40,154 nucleotides of DNA from Acidimicrobiaceae bacterium (GTDB taxonomy: Bacteria > Actinomycetota > Acidimicrobiia > Acidimicrobiales > RAAP-2). The number at the start of each line of letters is the position of its first letter. Position 1 is the stretch's first letter. The notes beneath the pieces were generated by a model, which saw only the letters and a list, made by a program, of their open reading frames with translations, ran no database searches and was not told the DNA's origin. Positions 15,147 through 22,221 of this stretch are shown here, in pieces. Where the stretch lies: NCBI GenBank assembly GCA_003133665.1, contig PKYK01000076.1, forward strand, positions 1-40,154, given 5' to 3'. Made by a program: the position numbers and the translations under genes.

Positions 15147-15809
15147 GTGACTTCCCGGGCGACGTTGTTCGACATGGATGGGCTCTTGATCGACTCGGAG
15201 ATCCTGTGGCACAAGGCCGAAGTGGAGATCTTCGGCCGTCTGGGTGTGCCGATCTCGTCGAGTGACGACCGCTCCACCAAGGGGATGTTCGTCGCCGAGG
15301 TCGTCGAATTCTGGTACGCGAAGTTCCCCTGGACGGGACCGAGCCGTGAGCAGGTCGTCACGATGCTGCTCGCGCGCGTGGGCGACCTGGTCGAAGAGGA
15401 GGGACGTCTGCTGCCCGGCGCGCACCGCGCGCTCGACCTCGCGGGCGAGCGCGGACCGCTGGCCCTCGCCAGCTCCACGCCGTTGGAACTGATCTACCGC
15501 TGTCTGGACAACTTCGACCTCCGTCAACGGTTTGCGTCGGTGCACTCGGCGGAGTCCGAGCCCTACGGCAAGCCCCACCCGGGGGTCTTTCTCAGCGCCG
15601 CCGTGTCACTCGACGTCGCGCCCAACGAGTGCCTCGTCTTCGAGGACTCGGCCGCCGGGGTCGTGGCGGCGAAGGCCGGTCGCATGCAGGTCGTGGCGGT
15701 GCCGACGCGCGAGGACCTGGAGGATCCCGCCTTCGCGCTGGCCGAACTGGTGTTGACCTCGCTCGAGGAGTTGACGCCGGGCTGGCTCGACGAGCAGTTC
15801 GGGCGCTAG
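15147..15809 (+). CDS. HAD-superfamily sugar-phosphatase/phosphoglucomutase-like hydrolase
   Basis: A 220-aa haloacid-dehalogenase protein with a C1-type cap. Motif I is FDMDGLLIDSE, with nucleophile Asp9 and Asp11 and the extended DSE seen in beta-phosphoglucomutase/HxpB-type members. Motif II is in LALASSTPLELI, the motif III lysine in YGKPHPGVF, and motif IV in VFEDSAAGVVAAKAGRM. These enzymes dephosphorylate sugar phosphates such as 2-deoxyglucose-6-phosphate, or isomerise glucose-1-phosphate; I cannot choose between them. GTG 15147 is preferred because it places the motif at the usual distance from the N-terminus; GTG 15129 is possible. The stop TAG shares CTAG (15806-15809) with the convergent GNAT gene. 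Confidence 0.87.
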   Translation: MTSRATLFDMDGLLIDSEILWHKAEVEIFGRLGVPISSSDDRSTKGMFVAEVVEFWYAKFPWTGPSREQVVTMLLARVGDLVEEEGRLLPGAHRALDLAGERGPLALASSTPLELIYRCLDNFDLRQRFASVHSAESEPYGKPHPGVFLSAAVSLDVAPNECLVFEDSAAGVVAAKAGRMQVVAVPTREDLEDPAFALAELVLTSLEELTPGWLDEQFGR

Positions 15810-16279
15810 AGGATCCTGGTGAAGCGCGAGGCGTTGGGGTGCGAGAAGGCGTCCGGCGGGAACGCGTCGACGCTGTGCCAGCCGATGTTGGGATAGAGGG
15901 CCTTCGCTTCGGGCTGGGCGTCGCCGGTCTCGAGGTAGAGCTGGCGGTAGCCCAAATCGCGGGCCCGCTGCTCGATGTCGATCATCAGTGCGCTGGCGAC
16001 GCCGCTGCGGCGAAGGTCGGGGCGCACCCACAGGCGCTTGACCTCTCCGACGCGCAGCGCGGGGTCACCGATGGGACGAAGTCCGACGCCGCCCGCGGGG
16101 TGTCCATCGACGCGCGCCACGAGGAAGACGCCCAGGGGCGGCTTCAGTTCATCGGTGCCGAGCCGGGGGCCCTCGTCGGTTCCACCGTAGCGACGGTGCA
16201 GTTCGTCAACCGCCGCGTGGAGCACGCTCAGCGCGCCGCTCGATTCGATGGGTTCGTCGCTGATCGAGAGAGATTGCAC
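15806..16279 (-). CDS. GNAT-family N-acetyltransferase
   Basis: A 157-aa single-domain GNAT. The central beta-strand and acetyl-CoA loop read GEVKRLWVRPDLRRSGVASALM (first residues at about 79), containing R-x-x-G-x-A, followed by ARDLGYRQLYLETGDAQPEAKALYPNIGWH, the usual helix-strand ending with an aromatic-rich Y-x-x-x-G-W/F. The substrate is unknown. The start is GTG 16279 with TACTGT exactly six bases before it and no Shine-Dalgarno sequence. It is divergent from ileS with a 73-bp gap and convergent with the HAD gene through a 4-bp stop overlap. Confidence 0.87.
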   Translation of the reverse strand: MQSLSISDEPIESSGALSVLHAAVDELHRRYGGTDEGPRLGTDELKPPLGVFLVARVDGHPAGGVGLRPIGDPALRVGEVKRLWVRPDLRRSGVASALMIDIEQRARDLGYRQLYLETGDAQPEAKALYPNIGWHSVDAFPPDAFSHPNASRFTRIL

Positions 16280-16291
16280 CCATCCACAGTA
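16280..16291 (-). promoter_or_regulatory. Leaderless promoter -10 of the GNAT gene
   Basis: Minus-strand TACTGT (16286-16291), six bases, then GTG 16279. Confidence 0.5.
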
Positions 16292-16322
16292 GGGGTCGGT
16301 TCAGCCACGTCCGGTGGTTCAG

Positions 16323-16328
16323 TACGAT
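16323..16328 (+). promoter_or_regulatory. Candidate -10 of ileS
   Basis: TACGAT, about 24 bp before the ileS GTG, with GGTTCAG repeated at 16298-16304 and 16316-16322. The short leader holds GAAGGAGA. No T-box features (T-box sequence, specifier stem) are visible in the roughly 70-bp gap. Confidence 0.35.
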
Positions 16329-16352
16329 TGAGGCATTCTTCGAAGGAGACCA

Positions 16353-19300
16353 GTGTTTCGCCCCGTCAGCGCCGACCTTGATTTTGTGGCCATCGAGGAA
16401 GCCGAGCTCGCTCGGTGGAAGACCAACGACGTCTTCGCCCGCTCCATGCGCCAGCGCGAGGGTGCCGAGCCCTGGGTCTTCTACGAGGGTCCGCCCACCG
16501 CGAACGGCATGCCCGGCCTGCACCACGTCTGGGCGCGGGTCTACAAGGACCTCTTCTGCCGGTACCAGACCATGCAGGGCCGCTTCGTGGCCCGTCGGGC
16601 GGGCTGGGACACCCACGGCCTGCCCGTCGAGGTGCAGGTGGAGAAGCAGCTCGGCATCTCGGGCAAGAAGGCCATCGTCGAGCAGATCGGCATCGCGGAG
16701 TTCGCGCGACTCTGTCGCGAATCGGTGCTCACCTACGTCGGGGAGTTCGAGCGACTGACCGAGCGCATCGGCTACTGGACCGACATGGAGCACGCGTACT
16801 ACACGTTCCATCCGGCCTACGTCGAGTCGGTGTGGTGGCAGCTCCAGCAGCTCTTCGACCGCGGCCTGCTCTACGAGGACCTGAAGGTCGTGCCATACTG
16901 TCCGCGCTGCGGGACCGCACTTTCGAGCCACGAGCTCGGCCAGCCCGGCGTCTACACCGACGAGGTCGACGAGAGCTGCTACGTCCGACTGCGGATCACC
17001 GACGCCGACGCGCACGGTGGTCTTGGCGGGGCGACGCACCTGGCGGTCTGGACGACGACCCCGTGGACGCTGCTGTCCAACGTCGCCATCGCGGTGAACC
17101 CCGAGATCACGTACGCCGTGGTCGACGGCACGGTCGTCGCGGAGTCGCTCATCGAGTCGGTCTTCGGCGACGACGCCCGCGCGAGCGCCACCATGCTCGG
17201 CCATGCGCTGCTCGGGGTCCACTACGAGCGTCCCTTCACCGACGTCGAACTGCCCGACGACGCCGACGCCTGCTACGTGGTGGCGGGGGAGTACGTCACC
17301 ACCGACGACGGCACCGGACTCGTCCACCAGGCGCCGGCCTTCGGTGAGATCGACCGCCAGATCGCGCGCGAGAATGGCCTGCCGACCGTGAACCCCGTGG
17401 GACCCGACGGTGCGTTCACCGACGAGATCGCCTGGCTCGAGGGCCGCGGCGTGCGCAGCGCCAACATCGCCATCAACGACGAACTCGAGCGTCGGGGCAT
17501 CCTGCTGCGCCGCCTCGACTACACGCACTCGTTGCCCCACTGCTGGCGCTGCAACACGGTCCTCATCTACTGGGGCAAACCGAGTTGGTACGTCGCCACG
17601 AGCCAGTTCAAGGACGCGATGCTGGCCGAGAACGCGACGATCGACTGGCACCCGACGCACATCCGCGACGGCCGCTTCGGTGAATGGCTGGCGAACAACG
17701 TCGACTGGGCACTCTCTCGCGACCGCTTCTGGGGTACGCCGCTGCCGATCTGGCGCTGTGCCGACAGCCACTTCACGTGCGTGGGTTCGCTCGCCGAGCT
17801 GTCCGAGCTCACGGGCCGCGATCTCAGCGATCTCGACCCGCACCGCCCCACGATCGACGAGGTCGTGGTGCCGTGTCGCACGTGCGGCGCCGAGGCTCGA
17901 CGCGTCGAGCCGGTGATCGACGCGTGGTTCGACTCGGGCGCGATGCCCGCCGCCCAGGTGGGCTTCCCGCACGTGGCGGGCTCGAAAGAGGCGATGCAGT
18001 TCCCCGCGCAGTTGGTCGCTGAGGCGATCGACCAGACCCGCGGCTGGTTCTACTCGCTGCTCGCCGTCAACACGCTGGTCTTCGGCGAGAAGCCCTACGA
18101 GCACGTGCTCTGCCTCGGCCACATCGTCGACGAGAACGGCAAGAAGATGAGCAAGTCCGTCGGCAACGTCATCGACCCCTGGGAGGTGTTGGACACCCGG
18201 GGCGCGGACCCGCTTCGCTGGTGGATGTTCTCCCAAGGATCGCCCTGGACCTCCACGCGTGCGGGGCTGGGCGCCATCGACGCGTCGCTGCGTGAGACGT
18301 TGGCGACGCTCTGGAACACGTTCAGTTTCTTCAGCACCTACGCGTCGCTCAACAAGTTCAATCCGCGCGACCCCGAGGTCCCCGCAGCGGCCGACCGTTC
18401 CGCGATCGACCAGTGGATCCTCTCGCGCGTCGAGGACGCGACCATCGCCGTGACGCTGTCGCTCGACGGTTACGAGCCCCTCGGCGGCACCAATGCGCTG
18501 GCGCGGTTGATCGACGACCTCTCGAACTGGTACGTGCGGTGCAGCCGGCGCCGTTTCTGGCGCACCGACCCGAACGCGCCGCGTTCGGACTCCCTCGCCG
18601 CGCAGGCGACCTTGCTCGAGGTGCTCCAGCGCGTGACGCTGTTGCTGGCGCCGTTCTGCCCCTTCGTCGCCGAGCGTCTCTACCGCGAACTGTTCGACGT
18701 CGACGAGACCGCCTCGGTGCACCTCGCCGACTGGCCCAAGAGTGCGCCCGAGCATCGCAATGTCGCACTCGAGGAGTCGATGGACGTGGCGCGCCGGCTC
18801 ACCTCGCTCGGGCGCGCCGCTCGCGCCGAGGCCGGGGTCAAGGTGCGCCAGCCCCTCGCGCGCGCCCTGGTGTTCCTGCCGACGGGTTCCACCTTGCCCC
18901 CCGCGGGCGTCGTGGAAGAAGAGCTCAACGTCGACGAACTCGAGTACGGCTCCGAACTCGCCCAGGTCCTGACCTTCGAGCTCGTGCCGAATTTTCGCAC
19001 GGTCGGCCCCCGGCTCGGTGAGGCGGTGAAGGAGTTGAGGGCCGCCCTCGCCGCCCTTGACTCGGTGGCGGCCGCGCAGACGTTGGAGTCCGGCGGGACA
19101 GTGTCACTATCGCTTTCGACGGGAACCTTCGAGCTGGGCGGCGATGACCTCGAGCTGCGCGTGAAGAGCCAGGGCGGCTTCGCCGTGTCGCGCGACGGGA
19201 GCGAAGTCATCGCGTTGGATCTCACCTTGAACGATGGGCTGCGTCGACGGGGCTACCTGCGTGACGTGGTTCGCCAGGTCCAGGATCTGCGCAAGAACTC

Positions 19301-19487
19301 CGGCTTTGACGTGTCCGATCGCATCATCCTGTTCGTCACGGGTATCGACGATCTCGCTGACGGCTTCGCGATGCTCTCGAGCGAGGTGCTGGCCGTCGAG
19401 GTGATCTCGGGTGAGGGCCTCGGTGAGGGAACGCCGCTCGAACTCGACGACGATCGCGTGGCCAGGGCCTGGGTGATCAGGGCCTAG
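16353..19487 (+). CDS. ileS: Isoleucyl-tRNA synthetase, type 2 (eukaryote-like)
   Basis: A 1044-aa class I synthetase that charges tRNA-Ile with isoleucine. The HIGH-equivalent is GLHH at residues 55-58, in PPTANGMPGLHHVWAR. The ATP signature KMSKS is at 598-602. The editing CP1 domain lies between (AVWTTTPWTLLSNVAIAV region, about 230-247), and the anticodon-binding helices follow KMSKS. Length and the WVFYEGPPTANG opening match the longer actinobacterial/eukaryote-like IleS2 group, which is known to be naturally less sensitive to mupirocin. The start is GTG 16353 with GAAGGAGA at 16342-16349. It is transcribed alone and its stop shares CTAG with the convergent marR-like gene. Confidence 0.96.
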   Translation: MFRPVSADLDFVAIEEAELARWKTNDVFARSMRQREGAEPWVFYEGPPTANGMPGLHHVWARVYKDLFCRYQTMQGRFVARRAGWDTHGLPVEVQVEKQLGISGKKAIVEQIGIAEFARLCRESVLTYVGEFERLTERIGYWTDMEHAYYTFHPAYVESVWWQLQQLFDRGLLYEDLKVVPYCPRCGTALSSHELGQPGVYTDEVDESCYVRLRITDADAHGGLGGATHLAVWTTTPWTLLSNVAIAVNPEITYAVVDGTVVAESLIESVFGDDARASATMLGHALLGVHYERPFTDVELPDDADACYVVAGEYVTTDDGTGLVHQAPAFGEIDRQIARENGLPTVNPVGPDGAFTDEIAWLEGRGVRSANIAINDELERRGILLRRLDYTHSLPHCWRCNTVLIYWGKPSWYVATSQFKDAMLAENATIDWHPTHIRDGRFGEWLANNVDWALSRDRFWGTPLPIWRCADSHFTCVGSLAELSELTGRDLSDLDPHRPTIDEVVVPCRTCGAEARRVEPVIDAWFDSGAMPAAQVGFPHVAGSKEAMQFPAQLVAEAIDQTRGWFYSLLAVNTLVFGEKPYEHVLCLGHIVDENGKKMSKSVGNVIDPWEVLDTRGADPLRWWMFSQGSPWTSTRAGLGAIDASLRETLATLWNTFSFFSTYASLNKFNPRDPEVPAAADRSAIDQWILSRVEDATIAVTLSLDGYEPLGGTNALARLIDDLSNWYVRCSRRRFWRTDPNAPRSDSLAAQATLLEVLQRVTLLLAPFCPFVAERLYRELFDVDETASVHLADWPKSAPEHRNVALEESMDVARRLTSLGRAARAEAGVKVRQPLARALVFLPTGSTLPPAGVVEEELNVDELEYGSELAQVLTFELVPNFRTVGPRLGEAVKELRAALAALDSVAAAQTLESGGTVSLSLSTGTFELGGDDLELRVKSQGGFAVSRDGSEVIALDLTLNDGLRRRGYLRDVVRQVQDLRKNSGFDVSDRIILFVTGIDDLADGFAMLSSEVLAVEVISGEGLGEGTPLELDDDRVARAWVIRA

Positions 19488-19942
19488 CGCGGCGCGTTCA
19501 GTTTGGTGAGCAACGTCGTGAGCGTCCCTCGTTCCTGGTCGCTCAACCGGCTGGCCAGGTGGTCGTCGAGGTAGTCCAGGTGCACGCCCAGGGCTTCGTC
19601 GAGTTTGGCGTTGCCGAGCGGCGTAATCGCCACGTGCACGGCTCGCCGGTCGGTGGGGCAGAGTTGGCGCTCCACGAGGCCCGCCTCTTCGATCCGGTCG
19701 ATGAGCCGCGTGGTGCCGCCGGTCGAGTGGACGATCGCGTCGGCGATCTGGCTCATCTTCAGACGTCCGTCCGAGGACGTGCGTAGCTGCAGCAACACCT
19801 CGAACCAGGGGAGAGGGAGATCGCATTCGGACTCGAGCTGCGCGCCGAGGCTGCGGGCCAGTCGGGCGTTGGTCTCCAACAGCAGCCCGAAGAGCTTGAC
19901 CTTTTCATCCCCCGACGGGCACGTTGAGGATTGGAGTGACAT
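19484..19942 (-). CDS. MarR-family transcriptional regulator
   Basis: A 152-aa winged-helix repressor. The DNA-binding part is WFEVLLQLRTSSDGRLKMSQ followed by IADAIVHSTGGTTRLIDRIEEAGLVERQ (recognition helix about 70-90), and the wing bears CPTDRRAVHVAITPLG, the conserved D-R-R-A/x of MarR proteins. N- and C-terminal helices would form the dimer. Such proteins sense phenolic ligands or, when suitable cysteines exist, oxidants; two Cys are present (residues 8 and about 41) but their role is unknown. ATG 19942 has TAAAAT exactly six bases upstream, so the transcript is probably leaderless. The 111-bp divergent region to yceI carries several palindromes sharing AACTA/TAGTT and AACAAT, making yceI and itself the likely targets. 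Confidence 0.92.
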   Translation of the reverse strand: MSLQSSTCPSGDEKVKLFGLLLETNARLARSLGAQLESECDLPLPWFEVLLQLRTSSDGRLKMSQIADAIVHSTGGTTRLIDRIEEAGLVERQLCPTDRRAVHVAITPLGNAKLDEALGVHLDYLDDHLASRLSDQERGTLTTLLTKLNAPR

Positions 19943-19948
19943 GCAACT

Positions 19949-19975
19949 ATTTTAGCACATTGTTCATATAACAAT
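19949..19975 (-). promoter_or_regulatory. marR-like gene promoter with operator O1
   Basis: The minus-strand -10 TAAAAT (19949-19954) is six bases from ATG 19942. The palindrome ATTGTT-CATAT-AACAAT (19959-19975) covers the spacer and -35 region. A half-site TGCAACTA (19942-19949) matches the right half of O2. Confidence 0.55.
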
Positions 19976-19981
19976 TACTGC

Positions 19982-20011
19982 TTGACAAGTAGTTGTATAT
20001 GCAACTATACT
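19982..20011 (+). promoter_or_regulatory. yceI promoter with MarR operator O2 between -35 and -10
   Basis: TTGACA (19982-19987), an 18-bp spacer, then TATACT (20006-20011): the best sigma70-type promoter in the window. The 18-bp near-palindrome TAGTTGTATATGCAACTA (19990-20007, one mismatched pair) fills the spacer, so a bound repressor would block polymerase. Confidence 0.75.
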
Positions 20012-20053
20012 GAGAACCGCACAGAAAGTGCCCAAAGTTTCAGGAGATCAAGA

Positions 20054-20620
20054 ATGAGCAACCTCCCCGCTCCCGGCGTCTACAACGTCGATGCTGTTCA
20101 CTCAACCGTTAGTTTTGTCGCTCGCCACCTCGTGGCCGCCAAGGTCCGTGGCAACTTCACCGATTTCGCCGGCGTCGTGACCATTGGCGACAGCGAGGAG
20201 ACCTCGTCGGTCGAAGCGACCGTCCAGGCCGCCAGCATCACCACCAACAACGAGATGCGCGACAACCACCTCAAGAGCGCCGACTTCCTCGAAATCGAGA
20301 AGAACCCCACGCTGACCTTGAAGTCCACCAAGATCTCGGCCAAGGGCGGCGACGACTACGAGATGGTCGCTGACCTCACGCTGAAGGGTGTCACCAAGTC
20401 CGTGACCTTCGACCTCGAGTTCCTGGGCACCGGTCCGAGCCTGACCCCCGGGGCCACCGTCGTGGGCTTCGAAGCCCGCGCGGAGGTTGACCGTCGTGAC
20501 TTCGGTGTCAGCTTCGAGGGATCCCTCGAGAATGGCAGCCTCGTCGTCGGCAACAAGATCGTCATCGAGCTCGCCGTTGAGGCTCACAGTGAAGTCTCGG
20601 AGACCGTCAGCCAGGCCTAA
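20054..20620 (+). CDS. YceI-like family protein
   Basis: A 188-aa protein of the YceI lipocalin-like fold, which binds polyisoprenoids in studied members. It begins GVYNVDAVHSTVSFVARHL, the typical D-x-x-H-S-x-V/I-x-F opening, and has the later blocks FLEIEKNPTLTLKST and LTLKGVTKSVTFDLEF, all family hallmarks. No signal peptide is visible, so unlike secreted E. coli YceI it should be cytoplasmic. ATG 20054 follows AGGAGA (20042-20047) at good spacing; the promoter lies in the upstream open frame, so a longer start is impossible. It is divergent from and probably repressed by the MarR protein. A strong intrinsic terminator follows, so it is a single-gene unit. Confidence 0.9.
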   Translation: MSNLPAPGVYNVDAVHSTVSFVARHLVAAKVRGNFTDFAGVVTIGDSEETSSVEATVQAASITTNNEMRDNHLKSADFLEIEKNPTLTLKSTKISAKGGDDYEMVADLTLKGVTKSVTFDLEFLGTGPSLTPGATVVGFEARAEVDRRDFGVSFEGSLENGSLVVGNKIVIELAVEAHSEVSETVSQA

Positions 20621-20640
20621 GCCGGCCAGCGCCGCACGTG

Positions 20641-20673
20641 AAACGCCGGGGGCATTTTGCCCCCGGCGTTTTG
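20641..20673 (+). terminator. Intrinsic terminator after yceI
   Basis: Perfect 14-bp stem AAACGCCGGGGGCA (20641-20654) / TGCCCCCGGCGTTT (20658-20671), 3-base loop, ending in a TTTT run. It begins 20 bp after the yceI stop. Confidence 0.9.
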
Positions 20674-20678
20674 CTCGT

Positions 20679-20690
20679 TACGATGGGCTC
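20679..20690 (+). promoter_or_regulatory. Leaderless promoter -10 of the 40-aa peptide gene
   Basis: TACGAT (20679-20684), six bases, then ATG 20691. It starts right behind the yceI terminator. Confidence 0.45.
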
Positions 20691-20813
20691 ATGGCCGAAG
20701 ATTCCAAGGGTAAAGCAGTGAAGTCCTCTCTCGGTGTCGCCGGTGCCATCGCCACGATTATCTCGGTCTGGTGGTTCGCGCTGCGACCCCGTTTCAAGAA
20801 GCGCGACGAGTAG
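20691..20813 (+). CDS. Small single-pass membrane protein (40 aa)
   Basis: A 40-residue open frame: a charged N-terminus (MAEDSKGKAVKSS), one hydrophobic helix LGVAGAIATIISVWWFALRP, and a basic tail RFKKRDE. The charge pattern favours a helix with the basic end inside the cell. I recognise no family. Support for it being a gene comes from the leaderless-type signal TACGAT-N6-ATG, the position between a terminator and the next promoter, and a sensible membrane topology. There is no conservation evidence from this sequence alone, so confidence is moderate. It could regulate or stabilise a larger membrane protein, but that is speculation. Confidence 0.5.
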   Translation: MAEDSKGKAVKSSLGVAGAIATIISVWWFALRPRFKKRDE

Positions 20814-20865
20814 CTGGTCCGCCAGCGCCGTGACGTCGGTCGACGCGCGGCGGGGACGCGACCGT

Positions 20866-20879
20866 TAGCGTGGCCTGAC
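20866..20879 (+). promoter_or_regulatory. Possible short-leader promoter -10 of the MFS gene
   Basis: TAGCGT (20866-20871), eight bases, then ATG 20880. No Shine-Dalgarno sequence. Confidence 0.35.
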
Positions 20880-22130
20880 ATGGCATCCGCTTCGTTCTCG
20901 CCGCTTCGCCACCGAAGTTTCGCGCTCTCGCTCGTCTCGTCGTTCGTCTCGTCGACCGGAACCTGGATGCAGTCGGTCGCGCTCGGGGTCTACCTCACTC
21001 GCACCACGCACAACCCGGTCTGGTTGGGGCTGCTGACGGTCGCCGCGTGGACACCGAGCCTCTTCGGTTCCCCGCTCGGCGGCGTGGTGGCCGACCGTTG
21101 GAATCGCCAGCGGTGGATCCAGGCCAACAACCTCGTGATGGCCCTCGCCGCCAGCGCGTTGGCCGTCGCCGCATTTACCCACCATCTGACGCCGGCGCGA
21201 GCCTGCTATCTGGCGGTGATCGAAGGGTTCGCCAGCGCCGCGTCGTGGTCGGCGTGGCAGTCGCTGCTGCCCGACCTCGTCGAGCGCGACGAGGTGCTGG
21301 CGGCGGTGTCGTTGTCTTCGGCCCAGTTCAATCTGGGCCGGATCATCGGACCGTTCTTCGCCGGGGTCGCCCTGGCATTCGGCTCGCCCGCCGTCTGCTT
21401 CGCTCTCAACGCGGCGTCGTTCGTCTTTGTCGTCATCATGTTCTCCTTCGTTCGCAGCGCCCCCCGGGCGAAGCCCACGACGCGGGTCCGTCCCTGGGCA
21501 GAGCTGGTCGTTGGCGCGAAGCAGGCGTGGGCGGTGAAGGGCTGTCGCTACCCGATTCTCGGCATCGGCACGGTGGCCCTGATCGTCAGTCCGTTCATCG
21601 CCCTGGTCCCGGCGATGGCGATCGACGTGCTGCACGCCGGCAAGGCCGGCACGCCGCTGCTGGTGACCGGCCAAGGGGTCGGTGCGGTGTTGGGGGCGCT
21701 GACGCTGCCGGCCGTCGCCCGTCGCACGTCGCGCATCTTCGTCCTGCGCGCGTCGCTCGTCACCGTGGTCGCCGCGGACGCGCTGTACGGGCTCGCGCCG
21801 AACATCACGCTGGCCGTGCTGGCGCTCGTCGTGCTCGGCGGTGCGTACCTCGGGACGATGACGGGGCTGAACACGTCGGTGCAACTGCACGCGCCGCGCA
21901 GCGAACGTTCGCGCATCCTGGCGCTCTACACGTTGTCCCTGTCGCTCGGGTATCCGCTCGGTGCCCTCGTGCAGGCCGCGATGGCCAAGGCGTGGGGCGT
22001 GCGGCCCATCACCGTGGCGGGCGCGGGCGTCATGGCGTTGGTGCTGTTCGGCGTGTCGCTCGCGTATCCGCAGTTCTGGGATGAGATGGCGTCGACGCCG
22101 GTCCCGCCGCCGCTATTGCTGGCAGACTAG
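20880..22130 (+). CDS. MFS exporter, EntS/MFS_3-like
   Basis: A 416-aa major facilitator with about twelve helices. It starts with LRHRSFALSLVSSFVSSTGTWMQSVALGVYL, the typical R-x-F-x-x-L...S-x-x-G opening of EntS-like/MFS_3 exporters, and shows motif A as GGVVADRWNRQRW (about 62-74). The family includes siderophore and macrolide exporters; no biosynthetic genes lie nearby, so the cargo is open. The C-terminal tail is short and proline-rich. ATG 20880 is the first codon of the frame and has TAGCGT eight bases upstream. Its stop TAG (22128-22130) overlaps the repeated element CTGGCAGACT that precedes the cysteine desulfurase leader ORF. Confidence 0.85.
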   Translation: MASASFSPLRHRSFALSLVSSFVSSTGTWMQSVALGVYLTRTTHNPVWLGLLTVAAWTPSLFGSPLGGVVADRWNRQRWIQANNLVMALAASALAVAAFTHHLTPARACYLAVIEGFASAASWSAWQSLLPDLVERDEVLAAVSLSSAQFNLGRIIGPFFAGVALAFGSPAVCFALNAASFVFVVIMFSFVRSAPRAKPTTRVRPWAELVVGAKQAWAVKGCRYPILGIGTVALIVSPFIALVPAMAIDVLHAGKAGTPLLVTGQGVGAVLGALTLPAVARRTSRIFVLRASLVTVVAADALYGLAPNITLAVLALVVLGGAYLGTMTGLNTSVQLHAPRSERSRILALYTLSLSLGYPLGALVQAAMAKAWGVRPITVAGAGVMALVLFGVSLAYPQFWDEMASTPVPPPLLLAD

Positions 22131-22134
22131 AAGC
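22119..22134 (+). promoter_or_regulatory. CTGGCAGACT element, copy 1 (putative promoter)
   Basis: CTGGCAGACT (22119-22128); its last six bases, CAGACT, lie six bases before ATG 22135, matching the leaderless spacing. An identical 10-mer occurs at 23398-23407 before mnmA with the same spacing. Confidence 0.4.
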
Positions 22135-22221
22135 ATGCCGATTCCTGCCGCTGCTCTCGCGACGCCGGCCGCTTTCGAGTGCCCGACTGGCCCGGGCACC
22201 GCGTCGCGGCGTGCACCGTGA
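22135..22221 (+). CDS. Putative 28-aa leader ORF upstream of cysteine desulfurase
   Basis: A 28-codon frame beginning MPIPAAALATPAAFECPTG. It has a leaderless-type signal (CAGACT, six bases, ATG) and ends in TGA overlapping the GTG start of the cysteine desulfurase (GTGA at 22218-22221). That layout would let ribosomes that enter at the 5' end of the mRNA pass on to the desulfurase, which has no Shine-Dalgarno sequence of its own. It contains one Cys codon but no run of regulatory codons. It may simply be a translated leader; the peptide itself need not have a function. Confidence 0.4.
   Translation: MPIPAAALATPAAFECPTGPGTASRRAP

Noticed and set aside
15107..15478. N-terminal extension of the tandem GNAT protein to 433 aa
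   Set aside because: It would read through the divergent HAD gene, including its catalytic motif, and the added residues are low-complexity. GTG 15106 has a promoter at leaderless spacing.
16292..16352. T-box riboswitch before ileS
   Set aside because: The gap is too short and lacks the T-box consensus, specifier loop and terminator/antiterminator pair.
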